This document shows, in pieces, positions 17,123 through 27,902 of a stretch of DNA of 48,655 nucleotides; the stretch's first letter is position 1, and each line of letters opens with the position of its first letter. This stretch comes from a gamma proteobacterium HIMB30. GTDB lineage: Bacteria > Pseudomonadota > Gammaproteobacteria > Pseudomonadales > Litorivicinaceae. The position numbers and the translations under genes were made by a program. Where the stretch lies: assembly GCA_000227525.2 (NCBI GenBank), contig AGIG01000010.1, positions 1-48,655 of the forward strand, given 5' to 3'. The notes beneath the pieces were generated by a model. That model saw only the letters and a program-made list of their open reading frames with translations, was not told the origin of the DNA and searched no databases.

Positions 17123-18475
17123 ATGGCTGCGTCTCAGTCTGTTTTTGGCCGAGCACCCCGCACCACGCTGCCGACCGCAGTTGCCGGTGATGGGATTTAT
17201 TTGATTGATTCCGACGGAAAGCGCTACCTCGACGCTTGCGGTGGCGCCGCCGTCAGTTGTCTTGGGCACTCCCCGAAGCGAGTGATTGACCGAGCATGTG
17301 AACAGTTACAGAAACTCGCATTCGCGCATACAGGCTTCTTTACCTCAGAGCCTGCTGAACAATTGGCCAACGTGCTCGTTAACGAAGCGCCGACTGGTGT
17401 CGAACACGTATATTTCGTCTCTGGCGGAAGCGAGGCCGTTGAGGCCGCGCTGAAATTGGCACGTCAATATTTCCTTGAGATCGGACAACCCGATCGAACA
17501 CATGTGATTGGACGTCGCCAGAGCTATCACGGAAATACGCTTGGAGCCCTCGGTAGCGGCGGTAACCAATGGCGACGACGCCAATTTGAACCGCTGCTTC
17601 CAACGCACATGAGTCATATCAGTCCATGCCACTACTATCGCTGGGCAGAAGCAGGCGAAACACCTTTCGACTATGGCCAACGGGTTGCCAACGAACTCGA
17701 GCAAGAGATCCTGCGGATTGGTGAAGGCAAAGTTGCAGCATTCATGGCAGAACCAGTCGTTGGTGCTACGATGGGAGCGGTACCCGCTGTCGACGGCTAC
17801 TACACGCGGATCCGCGAAATCTGTGACCGATACGGGGTATTGTTGATTCTCGATGAAGTCATGTGCGGCATGGGTCGGACAGGCCATCTTTACGCCTGTG
17901 ATCACGACCAAATCAAACCAGACATGCTCTGCATTGCCAAAGGGCTAGGTGCAGGCATACAGCCCATTGGGGCCATGCTTTGTCAAAATTTTATTTACCA
18001 GGCAATTGTTAACGGTTCTGGATTTTTCCAACACGGACATACCTACATCGGCCATCCGACCGCCTGTGCTGCTGGACTGGCTGTGATGGAAGAACTCATC
18101 CAACCGGGAACAATGCAGCATGTGCAAGCAATGGGAACGCTCTTGCAGGCATCATTGCATGACGCGCTTGGCTCGCACTCCTGGGTTGGGGACATCCGAG
18201 GTCGTGGTCTATTCGTTGGCGTCGAACTGGTGAGTGATAAAGAGACCAAAGCACCTCTCGACCCAAATCTCAAGACTGCAGCACAAATTAAAAAAGTAGC
18301 AATGAATCATGGCCTCATGTGTTATCCAATGTCAGGCACCATTGATGGCCAGTCTGGAGATCATGTCTTGCTTGCACCACCATTCATCATTGAAGCCGCT
18401 GATATCCAAATCATCACGGAGAAATTATCGCTCGCGATCAGCGAAGTCAGCGGACAATCGGAACGAGCAGCATGA
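17123..18475 (+). CDS. class III PLP-dependent aminotransferase
   Basis: This 450-residue enzyme is a class III (omega/beta-amino acid type) aminotransferase. The PLP lysine is K273 in CIAKGLGAG, the ring aspartate is D244 in LILDEVMCG, and the phosphate loop is SGGSEA near residues 100-105. Family members move amino groups from beta- or omega-amino acids, diamines or similar donors to pyruvate or 2-oxoglutarate. AAGGAGGA inside the end of the permease gene serves as its ribosome-binding site. It overlaps the BKACE-like gene by four bases (ATGA). The tight coupling suggests that it makes the keto acid cleaved by the next enzyme. The exact substrate is unknown. Confidence 0.92.
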   Translation: MAASQSVFGRAPRTTLPTAVAGDGIYLIDSDGKRYLDACGGAAVSCLGHSPKRVIDRACEQLQKLAFAHTGFFTSEPAEQLANVLVNEAPTGVEHVYFVSGGSEAVEAALKLARQYFLEIGQPDRTHVIGRRQSYHGNTLGALGSGGNQWRRRQFEPLLPTHMSHISPCHYYRWAEAGETPFDYGQRVANELEQEILRIGEGKVAAFMAEPVVGATMGAVPAVDGYYTRIREICDRYGVLLILDEVMCGMGRTGHLYACDHDQIKPDMLCIAKGLGAGIQPIGAMLCQNFIYQAIVNGSGFFQHGHTYIGHPTACAAGLAVMEELIQPGTMQHVQAMGTLLQASLHDALGSHSWVGDIRGRGLFVGVELVSDKETKAPLDPNLKTAAQIKKVAMNHGLMCYPMSGTIDGQSGDHVLLAPPFIIEAADIQIITEKLSLAISEVSGQSERAA

Positions 18476-19236
18476 CAACGATCATGGTTGCGCCAAACGG
18501 TGCGCGGAAGACAACTCAAGATCATCCGGCTGTTCCGGTCACCGACCAAGAACTCCTTGATACTGCTGTCGCATGCTTTGGTGCGGGAGCGCGTGCTCTT
18601 CATGCGCACATTCGAACAAATGAACAAGTCCATCTGTTGGATGTGGAGCGATACGAAACCTTGATTCAATCGCTCGGCGAACGGCTACCAGAGCTGCAAG
18701 TACAGGTCACATCTGAGGCCGCTGGCATTTATGAGTCTGATGCGCAAATCGACCTATTGTCGCGATTGAAAGCGCCTTGGGTGTCGGTTGCCATTCGAGA
18801 AATTCTGAGGTCTCAAGAGCCGCAAACCCTTCAACCGTTTTTCGAACAACTACTTGATAAAAGCCGAGTGCAGTTCATCCTCTACGACGCCGATGATTTT
18901 CAGACCCTCACATCACTTGTGGAGCGTGAGATCATCCGAACGGAATCACTCGAAGTACTGTATGTACTCGGACGATATTCGACGAATCAGGAGAGCACCC
19001 CCGATCAACTTGATCCATTTCTTGAGTTCAGAGATCGTGCGCCGACACATGTAAAACCTGTCCGCGAGATGATCTGTGCATTCGGCCGTGGTCAAATTCC
19101 TTGCTTGTTACGTGCAGCATCTGAAGGCATGGATTTACGCATTGGCTTTGAAAACGGAGTCTGGCTGCCAGATGGAGAGATTGCTGAAAACAATGCTACA
19201 CTCGTGACCGCTCTAGTCGGTTTGCTTCCGGCTTGA
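18472..19236 (+). CDS. BKACE family (DUF849) beta-keto acid cleavage enzyme, short form
   Basis: This 254-residue protein matches the BKACE/Kce family, TIM-barrel zinc enzymes that cleave a beta-keto acid with acetyl-CoA to give acetoacetate and a new acyl-CoA. The N-terminal strand VAPNGARKT, the zinc pair H44/H46 in HAHIR, and the third expected ligand E227 in RIGFEN are visible. From memory of the family, the residue after the ligand glutamate is usually Asp and is catalytic in Kce; here it is Asn. The C-terminus is about 20 residues shorter than in typical members of 270-310. It is translationally coupled to the class III aminotransferase, which fits removal of an amino group followed by cleavage. 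Confidence 0.85.
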   Translation: MTTIMVAPNGARKTTQDHPAVPVTDQELLDTAVACFGAGARALHAHIRTNEQVHLLDVERYETLIQSLGERLPELQVQVTSEAAGIYESDAQIDLLSRLKAPWVSVAIREILRSQEPQTLQPFFEQLLDKSRVQFILYDADDFQTLTSLVEREIIRTESLEVLYVLGRYSTNQESTPDQLDPFLEFRDRAPTHVKPVREMICAFGRGQIPCLLRAASEGMDLRIGFENGVWLPDGEIAENNATLVTALVGLLPA

Positions 19237-20103
19237 TCCGCTCGACACGATCATCACAATGCCTGATCCAATGATCAGGCTACTCCCCAACACCATCATC
19301 GCGTTGATTTCTTCATCAAAGAAGACCACGGCGAGGCCGAGGGCAAACAATAAACGGGTGTAGCGAAACGGAGCGACGACCGCGACATCGCCACCACGAG
19401 TGGCCATCACCACACAAAAGTACGCGCCCGTTCCTGCGAGCGTCGACACCACTAACAAACTAAGGTGTTCCAGAGTCAAAGGACTAAAATCGGCAAAGAA
19501 AGGAATGGTGACAACTCCTGCCATCAATAACGCAAAAAAAGCCCAAAAAGACACAGCGACCGCAGGGATCGATACGGAAATAGCGCGTGTAATGGCATCG
19601 CGCAATGCGAGGAACATGACACCAACAATCGCAAACAATGCAGCCGGTTTGAATCCATCCAACCCGGGCTGAATCACCATGAAAACGCCGACAAATCCAA
19701 TTGTAATCAGAATCCATTGTCGTCCACTGACATGCTGCTTTAAAAAAATCGCTGCCGCCAGAGACACTGCCAATGGGGTTGCCTGGAGGATTGCTGAGGA
19801 CACCGAGAGTGATGCATAAACAATTGCGATAACAAAGAAAATGGCCGATGCCAGTTCAGAAACTGTTCTGACCACGAACCATGGCTTCGTTACCTCAGGC
19901 GAGAACAGATGCACCCGTGTAAGCATCGCTGTCACGCCAAAGGTTAACACACCACCGCAGCCGATCAGCATCAAGACCTGTGAAACAGGCATTGAATACG
20001 CCAGTTGTTTAATCACCGCGTCCTCAATGGCAAAACCAGCCATTGCAGCGATCATAAACAGAATGCAGCGGATATTTTCTTCTGTGGCAGATTGATTACT
20101 CAC
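19213..20103 (-). CDS. EamA/DMT family transporter
   Basis: This is a drug/metabolite transporter superfamily protein of 296 residues with about ten predicted helices in two EamA repeats. Conserved family features include short glycine- and proline-containing loops such as FVGVFMVIQPG near the end of the first repeat. I chose GTG at 20103, because the longer open frame to 20256 lies inside the GST gene and is not hydrophobic in the family pattern. This start overlaps the GST stop by eight bases. Its 3' end overlaps convergent BKACE by 24 bases. Whether it exports a metabolite of the neighbouring pathway is unknown. Confidence 0.87.
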   Translation of the reverse strand: MSNQSATEENIRCILFMIAAMAGFAIEDAVIKQLAYSMPVSQVLMLIGCGGVLTFGVTAMLTRVHLFSPEVTKPWFVVRTVSELASAIFFVIAIVYASLSVSSAILQATPLAVSLAAAIFLKQHVSGRQWILITIGFVGVFMVIQPGLDGFKPAALFAIVGVMFLALRDAITRAISVSIPAVAVSFWAFFALLMAGVVTIPFFADFSPLTLEHLSLLVVSTLAGTGAYFCVVMATRGGDVAVVAPFRYTRLLFALGLAVVFFDEEINAMMVLGSSLIIGSGIVMIVSSGSSRKQTD

Positions 20104-21022
20104 ACGACTGGATCTGATAGCCCGCGACTGGCAAATGAACAACCACATCTCCAACCTCTGGCGCATGATGATCAATTGAAACGCGAAAACGATCCAAATA
20201 GCGTAAACGCCCAACAACCGGCTGATCGGATGTTTCAGCTTGTGGCTTGATCGCAACCTGCATTCCTTGTTTCAGCGCGACACCACACTGCTCAGTCACC
20301 CCTGAGGGCGATTGAGACTCGGAGTTGGCAGCAAGCTTCAAGGCGTCCTCAGCTGGTAAATCTTCGTAGGCTTCACAGACAACGTCATGCACTTCGCGTT
20401 CAATACGCTCGATGTTCGCAAACTGCTGAAGAAACTCTGGACCTTGGTCCCAGCGACCACGAATAAACCAAGCAAGATAGGCGATGGTCACATCAGCGTA
20501 CGACAATTCGTTTGAGATTAAGCCACCCTGACCACTGAGCCCGCTGTCAATCGAATGTAAATGCGCCGCCAGTTGTAAAATCACCCCCGGTAATTGAGAT
20601 TTCAGACCCTCCGGAGTCCAGTTCGGCCCAAAATATAAACCGCCACGATCTTGAATAAATTCTGCAGGTGCAGTGTCGAGCGCTGAGGTTAAAACAACTC
20701 TTGCGGCCAAGTTGAAAACTGTACCATCTACCCAATCAGTGAAGGCCAGAATTTTTTCGCGTCGCTCGGTAGGCAGCAACTGATGATTCTCAGTAACCTC
20801 AGCCAGCGCACGAACAATATTTTGAGTGTCACAATAGACATCAGCACCGCTCTGAAGGACAGGCGTTCTTCGGTAACCAGCGGTCAAAGGCATCAGTAAT
20901 GGCTTCGGTGGTACGCGAGGAATTTCCACCGATTTCCAAGGAATACCCGAGAGTCCGAGCGCTAAGCGAATTTTATGTGCAAATGGTGATGGCCAATAAT
21001 GATGCAGGATCAAATCTGACAT
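20096..21022 (-). CDS. glutathione S-transferase family protein
   Basis: This is a 308-residue protein with an N-terminal thioredoxin-like GST domain (LILHHYWPSPFAHKIRLALG, residues about 4-23, then TPVLQSGADVYCDTQNI). A helical C-terminal GST region runs to about residue 220, followed by an extra C-terminal segment rich in beta-strand residues. Proteins of this layout are common in proteobacteria and mostly uncharacterised, and the usual GST catalytic Ser/Tyr/Cys cannot be assigned with confidence. It is transcribed ahead of the EamA gene in a coupled pair and lies just left of an AT-rich spacer. Confidence 0.85.
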   Translation of the reverse strand: MSDLILHHYWPSPFAHKIRLALGLSGIPWKSVEIPRVPPKPLLMPLTAGYRRTPVLQSGADVYCDTQNIVRALAEVTENHQLLPTERREKILAFTDWVDGTVFNLAARVVLTSALDTAPAEFIQDRGGLYFGPNWTPEGLKSQLPGVILQLAAHLHSIDSGLSGQGGLISNELSYADVTIAYLAWFIRGRWDQGPEFLQQFANIERIEREVHDVVCEAYEDLPAEDALKLAANSESQSPSGVTEQCGVALKQGMQVAIKPQAETSDQPVVGRLRYLDRFRVSIDHHAPEVGDVVVHLPVAGYQIQSCE

Positions 21023-21343
21023 GGTTGCAGCACTCTTATGTACGGGGCACTTAAGGTATCACGGATTATGAAGCGTCATGCAGCTATCGGTTTTGCTTTC
21101 TCGATGCGTGCCCTTCGAATTGGGGAATTCATCGCATTCCAAAGGTCATTACGCAATTGCATATTTACAAAGATTTACAGATAAAGAGCTACAAGCACGA
21201 AACTAAAACCGTGAAACTTTCATGAAACACCTAGCTTCTGCTTTCCTTCTACCCATCAAGGAAACTCTCTTATAAATCAGAAACTTACCGAATTATATGT
21301 GAGCAATACTGTACACTAACTTCCACCTATCAAAAAACACCTT
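21023..21343. other. AT-rich intergenic region
   Basis: This 321-base gap between the GST-like gene and the AT-rich EamA gene contains no recognisable gene. It becomes AT-rich from about 21160 onward. It holds three GAAAC copies (21199, 21213, 21224), a small palindrome GAATT-GGGG-AATTC near 21118, and a 38-codon open frame (21068-21184) that I do not recognise. It presumably carries the promoter of the GST gene and the 3' end of the EamA message. No clear terminator hairpin was found. Confidence 0.6.
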
Positions 21344-22234
21344 TTACAACTGTTCGCTAGATTTTATATACCTGCCATCTAAAATGATGAGCCCCACGAC
21401 AATAATTAATAATCCGATCAGTTCAGAAAGAGAAACAACCTGGTTTAAAAAAAGCAGGTTCAGCAAAATAGCTGAAGGGGGTATGATTATTGTGCACACT
21501 AGAAGATTACTAGCTCCAGCACTTTCTAAAATTTTAAAATAAATGATATAAGCTAAAACAGAACAAAGTATTGCAAATAATGCTGACACTGAAAATGCTG
21601 AAAGAGAGAGTTTAGCAAGCTCATCTAAATGATAGAAAAAAGCGAAGGGGGTGAGAATGATGGTACTTCCAGTAAGCATACCAGTGGCAGAAACCAACGC
21701 TGGCACGCCATCAAGTCTGAGCTTAGCCCAAACGCCGGCAATAGCATAAGAAAATGTCGCTATTAAAATGAGATATTTGCCCAAATTGTTTTCATAAATT
21801 TGAAAAATATTTTCATAGCCAACCGCTATTATAACCCCGCAAACTCCAATTATTGCTCCACCGACCCTATTAAAAGTTAATTTCTCACTAGAGATTAGTA
21901 AGGGCGCAATGAATATCGTGAGTAGCGAAGTATTTGCATTTAAGATTGAGGCCAGCCCCCCAGTTACTGACTGCTGTCCATATGCAAAAAGGAAAAAAGG
22001 CAACACATTATTAAGCATTGCCATTATAAGAAAATTAAAAATTAAACTGGCGTTGAGAGTAACTTTGATCTGCTTGATAAACAAAATAAATAGAAGAAGT
22101 ATTGCTGCTAAAGCTACCCTTAAATATACAATTAAAAATGGGCTTAACATCTCTAAAAGAAGTTCGACAAAGAGGAAACTAGATCCCCATAAACCTCCCA
22201 AACAAAAAATCATTAACCAGTCTTTGCTTTTCAC
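21344..22234 (-). CDS. EamA/DMT family transporter, AT-rich, probably acquired
   Basis: This is a 296-residue protein with about ten hydrophobic helices in two EamA repeats. It opens with LMIFCLGGLWGSSFLFVELL, a typical DMT start. Its base composition and codon choice (many AAA, ATA, AAT and TTA codons) differ sharply from all neighbours, which suggests horizontal transfer. It starts with GTG at 22234 and lies 48 bases after guaA on the same strand, with only a distant GAGGGGG upstream. The substrate is unknown. It is not closely similar by eye to the other EamA protein at 19213-20103. Confidence 0.85.
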   Translation of the reverse strand: MKSKDWLMIFCLGGLWGSSFLFVELLLEMLSPFLIVYLRVALAAILLLFILFIKQIKVTLNASLIFNFLIMAMLNNVLPFFLFAYGQQSVTGGLASILNANTSLLTIFIAPLLISSEKLTFNRVGGAIIGVCGVIIAVGYENIFQIYENNLGKYLILIATFSYAIAGVWAKLRLDGVPALVSATGMLTGSTIILTPFAFFYHLDELAKLSLSAFSVSALFAILCSVLAYIIYFKILESAGASNLLVCTIIIPPSAILLNLLFLNQVVSLSELIGLLIIVVGLIILDGRYIKSSEQL

Positions 22235-22282
22235 GTATTAAAAATGCCCCCTCAATTTTAATCGCTAATCTGCAAAGTGGAC

Positions 22283-25341
<3,059 letters not shown>

Positions 25342-25356
25342 TTAAGGAGTTAAGGG

Positions 25357-26652
25357 GTGTCGGAACAAGTAAGCCGGAGCGAAAATGCACTGACCGTGTC
25401 GACGCTTGCCGCATTACTGACTCAAGCGCTGACCGAATTCTTCCCGCAATCGGTGATTCTGGATGCTGAAATCAGCAATTTCAAAACCTACCCATCCGGC
25501 CACTGGTATTTTTCGTTAACAGACGGTGACGCCTCACTCAGTGCAGTCATGTTCAAAGGTGCGAATCGACTGGTTCGACTGGTAGCGCGAGATGGGCTCA
25601 AGGTCAGAGTCCGCTGTGATGTGAATTTCTATCCTCCCAATGGTCGCTTGCAACTCATCGTAAAACACATGGCTGAAGCTGGTGTTGGCGATCAGAAAGC
25701 GAAACTGGAGGCACTGAAAGCCAAATTGATCGCTGAAGGACTGACCGATTTGGCCCGAAAAAAATCACTCCCAGCGATTCCTCGTTGCATCGGCTTAATC
25801 ACCTCACCCAAGGGCGCTGTGATTCAGGACATGCTGACCATTCTGCGCCATCGTTGGCCGCTCGCGTCGATTCGCTTGTATTCGGCCGCAGTGCAAGGCG
25901 ATGTGGCGCCAAAAGAGTTAGCCCATGCCCTTCAGCAAGCTGCCGCAGACGGTTCAGCCGATGTCTTGATCATTGGTCGTGGCGGCGGTGCGGCCGAAGA
26001 CTTGAGCGCTTTCAACGACGAACACCTCTGTCGCGCAATTGCGACATGCCATATTCCAATCATCTCTGCCGTGGGTCATGAGACCGATACAGGATTGACA
26101 GACCTTGTCGCCGATGTTCGTGCGGCAACGCCATCACAAGCGGCAGAAATTGCGACGCCTGATATGGGAGATATCCAAAGACAACTCTCACAATTTGAGG
26201 GACGACTGACATCACGCGCTGATACGTTAATTGCGCTGGCACAACAGCGGCTCGAACTCACAACACACAAACTTTCAACTGCTGTCAGCCAACAGACACA
26301 CCGCTCTCGCGAACGTTTAAGACAGCTTGAACAACGCCTGGTTGCGCCAACCGAATACATTGCCCTGAAACGTCACGATGTTAATCACCTCTCAAAGCGC
26401 TTATCACATTCAACCGATCAAAAGATGCAAGTTTCGCGCTCCGCACTTTCACATCTCTCAACCCAACTGAATACGCTGAGTCCACTTGCGACGCTCGGCC
26501 GTGGATATGGCATCCTATTGAAAGGAGACGCCACGACCGATCGATCGATTGGTTCTGTTGACGATGTCTCTGAAAAAACACCCGTTGAAATCCGGCTCAA
26601 AGATGGCAGGCTCAATGCAACAATCGATCAGATCTTAAAGGACACGCCATGA
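25357..26652 (+). CDS. xseA: exodeoxyribonuclease VII large subunit
   Basis: This 431-residue protein is the large subunit of exonuclease VII, which degrades single-stranded DNA and acts in repair. An N-terminal OB-fold (about 10-110) is followed by the nuclease core with GLITSPKGAVIQDM and LIIGRGGGAAEDL, then a coiled-coil region (about 270-390) and the final GRGYGIL motif. It starts with GTG at 25357, preceded by AAGGAG seven bases upstream. Its small partner xseB is not in the window. The stop overlaps the next gene by four bases (ATGA). Confidence 0.95.
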   Translation: MSEQVSRSENALTVSTLAALLTQALTEFFPQSVILDAEISNFKTYPSGHWYFSLTDGDASLSAVMFKGANRLVRLVARDGLKVRVRCDVNFYPPNGRLQLIVKHMAEAGVGDQKAKLEALKAKLIAEGLTDLARKKSLPAIPRCIGLITSPKGAVIQDMLTILRHRWPLASIRLYSAAVQGDVAPKELAHALQQAAADGSADVLIIGRGGGAAEDLSAFNDEHLCRAIATCHIPIISAVGHETDTGLTDLVADVRAATPSQAAEIATPDMGDIQRQLSQFEGRLTSRADTLIALAQQRLELTTHKLSTAVSQQTHRSRERLRQLEQRLVAPTEYIALKRHDVNHLSKRLSHSTDQKMQVSRSALSHLSTQLNTLSPLATLGRGYGILLKGDATTDRSIGSVDDVSEKTPVEIRLKDGRLNATIDQILKDTP

Positions 26653-27449
26653 GACCAGCCCTCATCGTTGTTATCGCTCTTTGCCTCTCAACACCCGCGA
26701 CAGCTGTTGAAGATTCCCGCGTTCCTGGTGGCGTCGCCATCATCCCAGTCGAGGCTGATGCTCGCCCCACTTTCAATGACAAACCCGTCTTAACAATTAA
26801 CGACAACGGACAACATCTCGCGGTCGTTGGACTCGCATTGTCACTCGAGCCGGGTAACTACATACTGCAGAACAAAGGCGAGCAGATCCCCTTTCAAGTG
26901 ATGCCCAAAAAATATCTAGAGCAGCGGATTTATTTGAAAAACAAACGGCATGTCACACCCAACACACTCGATCTAGACCGCATCAAAAGTGAATCACAAA
27001 AGCAGCGTGGCGCCCTCAATGCATTTGATGGAACCCTCGAGTCAATCCGAATGATCTTACCTGTTGAAGGCCCAATTTCTGGCCCCTTTGGCAAGCGTCG
27101 CTTTTTTAACGACCAACCTCGCAGACCACACTCAGGAACAGACATCGCAGCTCCAACCGGGACACCAATCAAGGCGGCAGCGACAGGACGCGTCAGCCTG
27201 ATCGGAGACTTCTTTTTCAATGGACGCTTAGTGGTCATCGATCACGGAGAAGGTTTGAAAACCATGTACAACCACATGGACCGAATTGACGTAAAAAAAG
27301 GTCAAGTCGTTGCACAAGGCGAGGTCATCGGAACAGTGGGAGCTACCGGTCGCGTGACTGGAGCGCATCTCCACTTAGGCGTCATTCTGAATGGTGCTTC
27401 TGTCGATCCAAAACTATTTATACCGGAGATTCGGTCGCTTCCGCAGTAG
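26649..27449 (+). CDS. M23 family metallopeptidase (LytM domain)
   Basis: This 266-residue secreted protein has a signal peptide of about 20 residues ending in TPATA. A beta-rich middle region is followed by a C-terminal M23/LytM domain (about 140-260). Zinc-site motifs HSGTD (near 160) and HLHLG (near 245) are intact, so it should be an active peptidoglycan endopeptidase rather than an EnvC-like activator. It is coupled to xseA through ATGA, an arrangement known in other gammaproteobacteria. Its stop directly abuts the stop of the convergent DUF3429 gene with no spacer. Confidence 0.92.
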   Translation: MRPALIVVIALCLSTPATAVEDSRVPGGVAIIPVEADARPTFNDKPVLTINDNGQHLAVVGLALSLEPGNYILQNKGEQIPFQVMPKKYLEQRIYLKNKRHVTPNTLDLDRIKSESQKQRGALNAFDGTLESIRMILPVEGPISGPFGKRRFFNDQPRRPHSGTDIAAPTGTPIKAAATGRVSLIGDFFFNGRLVVIDHGEGLKTMYNHMDRIDVKKGQVVAQGEVIGTVGATGRVTGAHLHLGVILNGASVDPKLFIPEIRSLPQ

Positions 27450-27902
27450 TCAGCCCATCAATCGGAACAACATAAAAAGGTGACAGCCCGCGACCACGTA
27501 TGCCAGCCGCGGACGCATTTCGAGATACCAAGCAGGGATGGGTAACTCCTCAAAAATGGGGCGGTCAACGAACCACTGTGCAATGAAGCCACCTCCCAGT
27601 ACAGCGAGTGTCAGGTGTGCTGGCAGTGTCATCAAACAAATCCATGCAGCCACTACAGGAATCACTGAGATTAACAATCGCGCGCTCTGACGAGTGCCTG
27701 AGATCAAAGCCAACCCCCAATGAACACCACCCATGAATGACAAGATCGCTAGCGAATACTGAACAAACGCTTGCAATGCGACAGACGCCAGCTCATTGGA
27801 TAGTAGCGCAGCCACAGCACCAGCAACGAAAGGAAGTAAACCCAGATACCCGAGGCGGATACCCATGGTTTCAATACGAGACTGATCGTCGTTGACTGTC
27901 AT
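27450..27902 (-). CDS. DUF3429 family membrane protein
   Basis: This 150-residue integral membrane protein has four or five predicted helices and matches the DUF3429 family by its SFMGGVHWGLAL segment. No function is known. It is the last gene of the photolyase operon, starting four bases inside the preceding photolyase-like gene (ATGA). That coupling suggests a role linked to light, DNA damage or the membrane environment of these enzymes, but this is inference from context only. Confidence 0.82.
   Translation of the reverse strand: MTVNDDQSRIETMGIRLGYLGLLPFVAGAVAALLSNELASVALQAFVQYSLAILSFMGGVHWGLALISGTRQSARLLISVIPVVAAWICLMTLPAHLTLAVLGGGFIAQWFVDRPIFEELPIPAWYLEMRPRLAYVVAGCHLFMLFRLMG

Noticed and set aside
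20104-20256. Upstream extension of the EamA transporter frame
   Set aside because: It lies inside the GST gene, lacks the family pattern, and GTG 20103 gives a normal N-terminus and operon spacing.
21068-21184. 38-codon open frame in the AT-rich spacer
   Set aside because: No ribosome-binding site, no recognisable motif and no overlap with known small families; chance is more likely.
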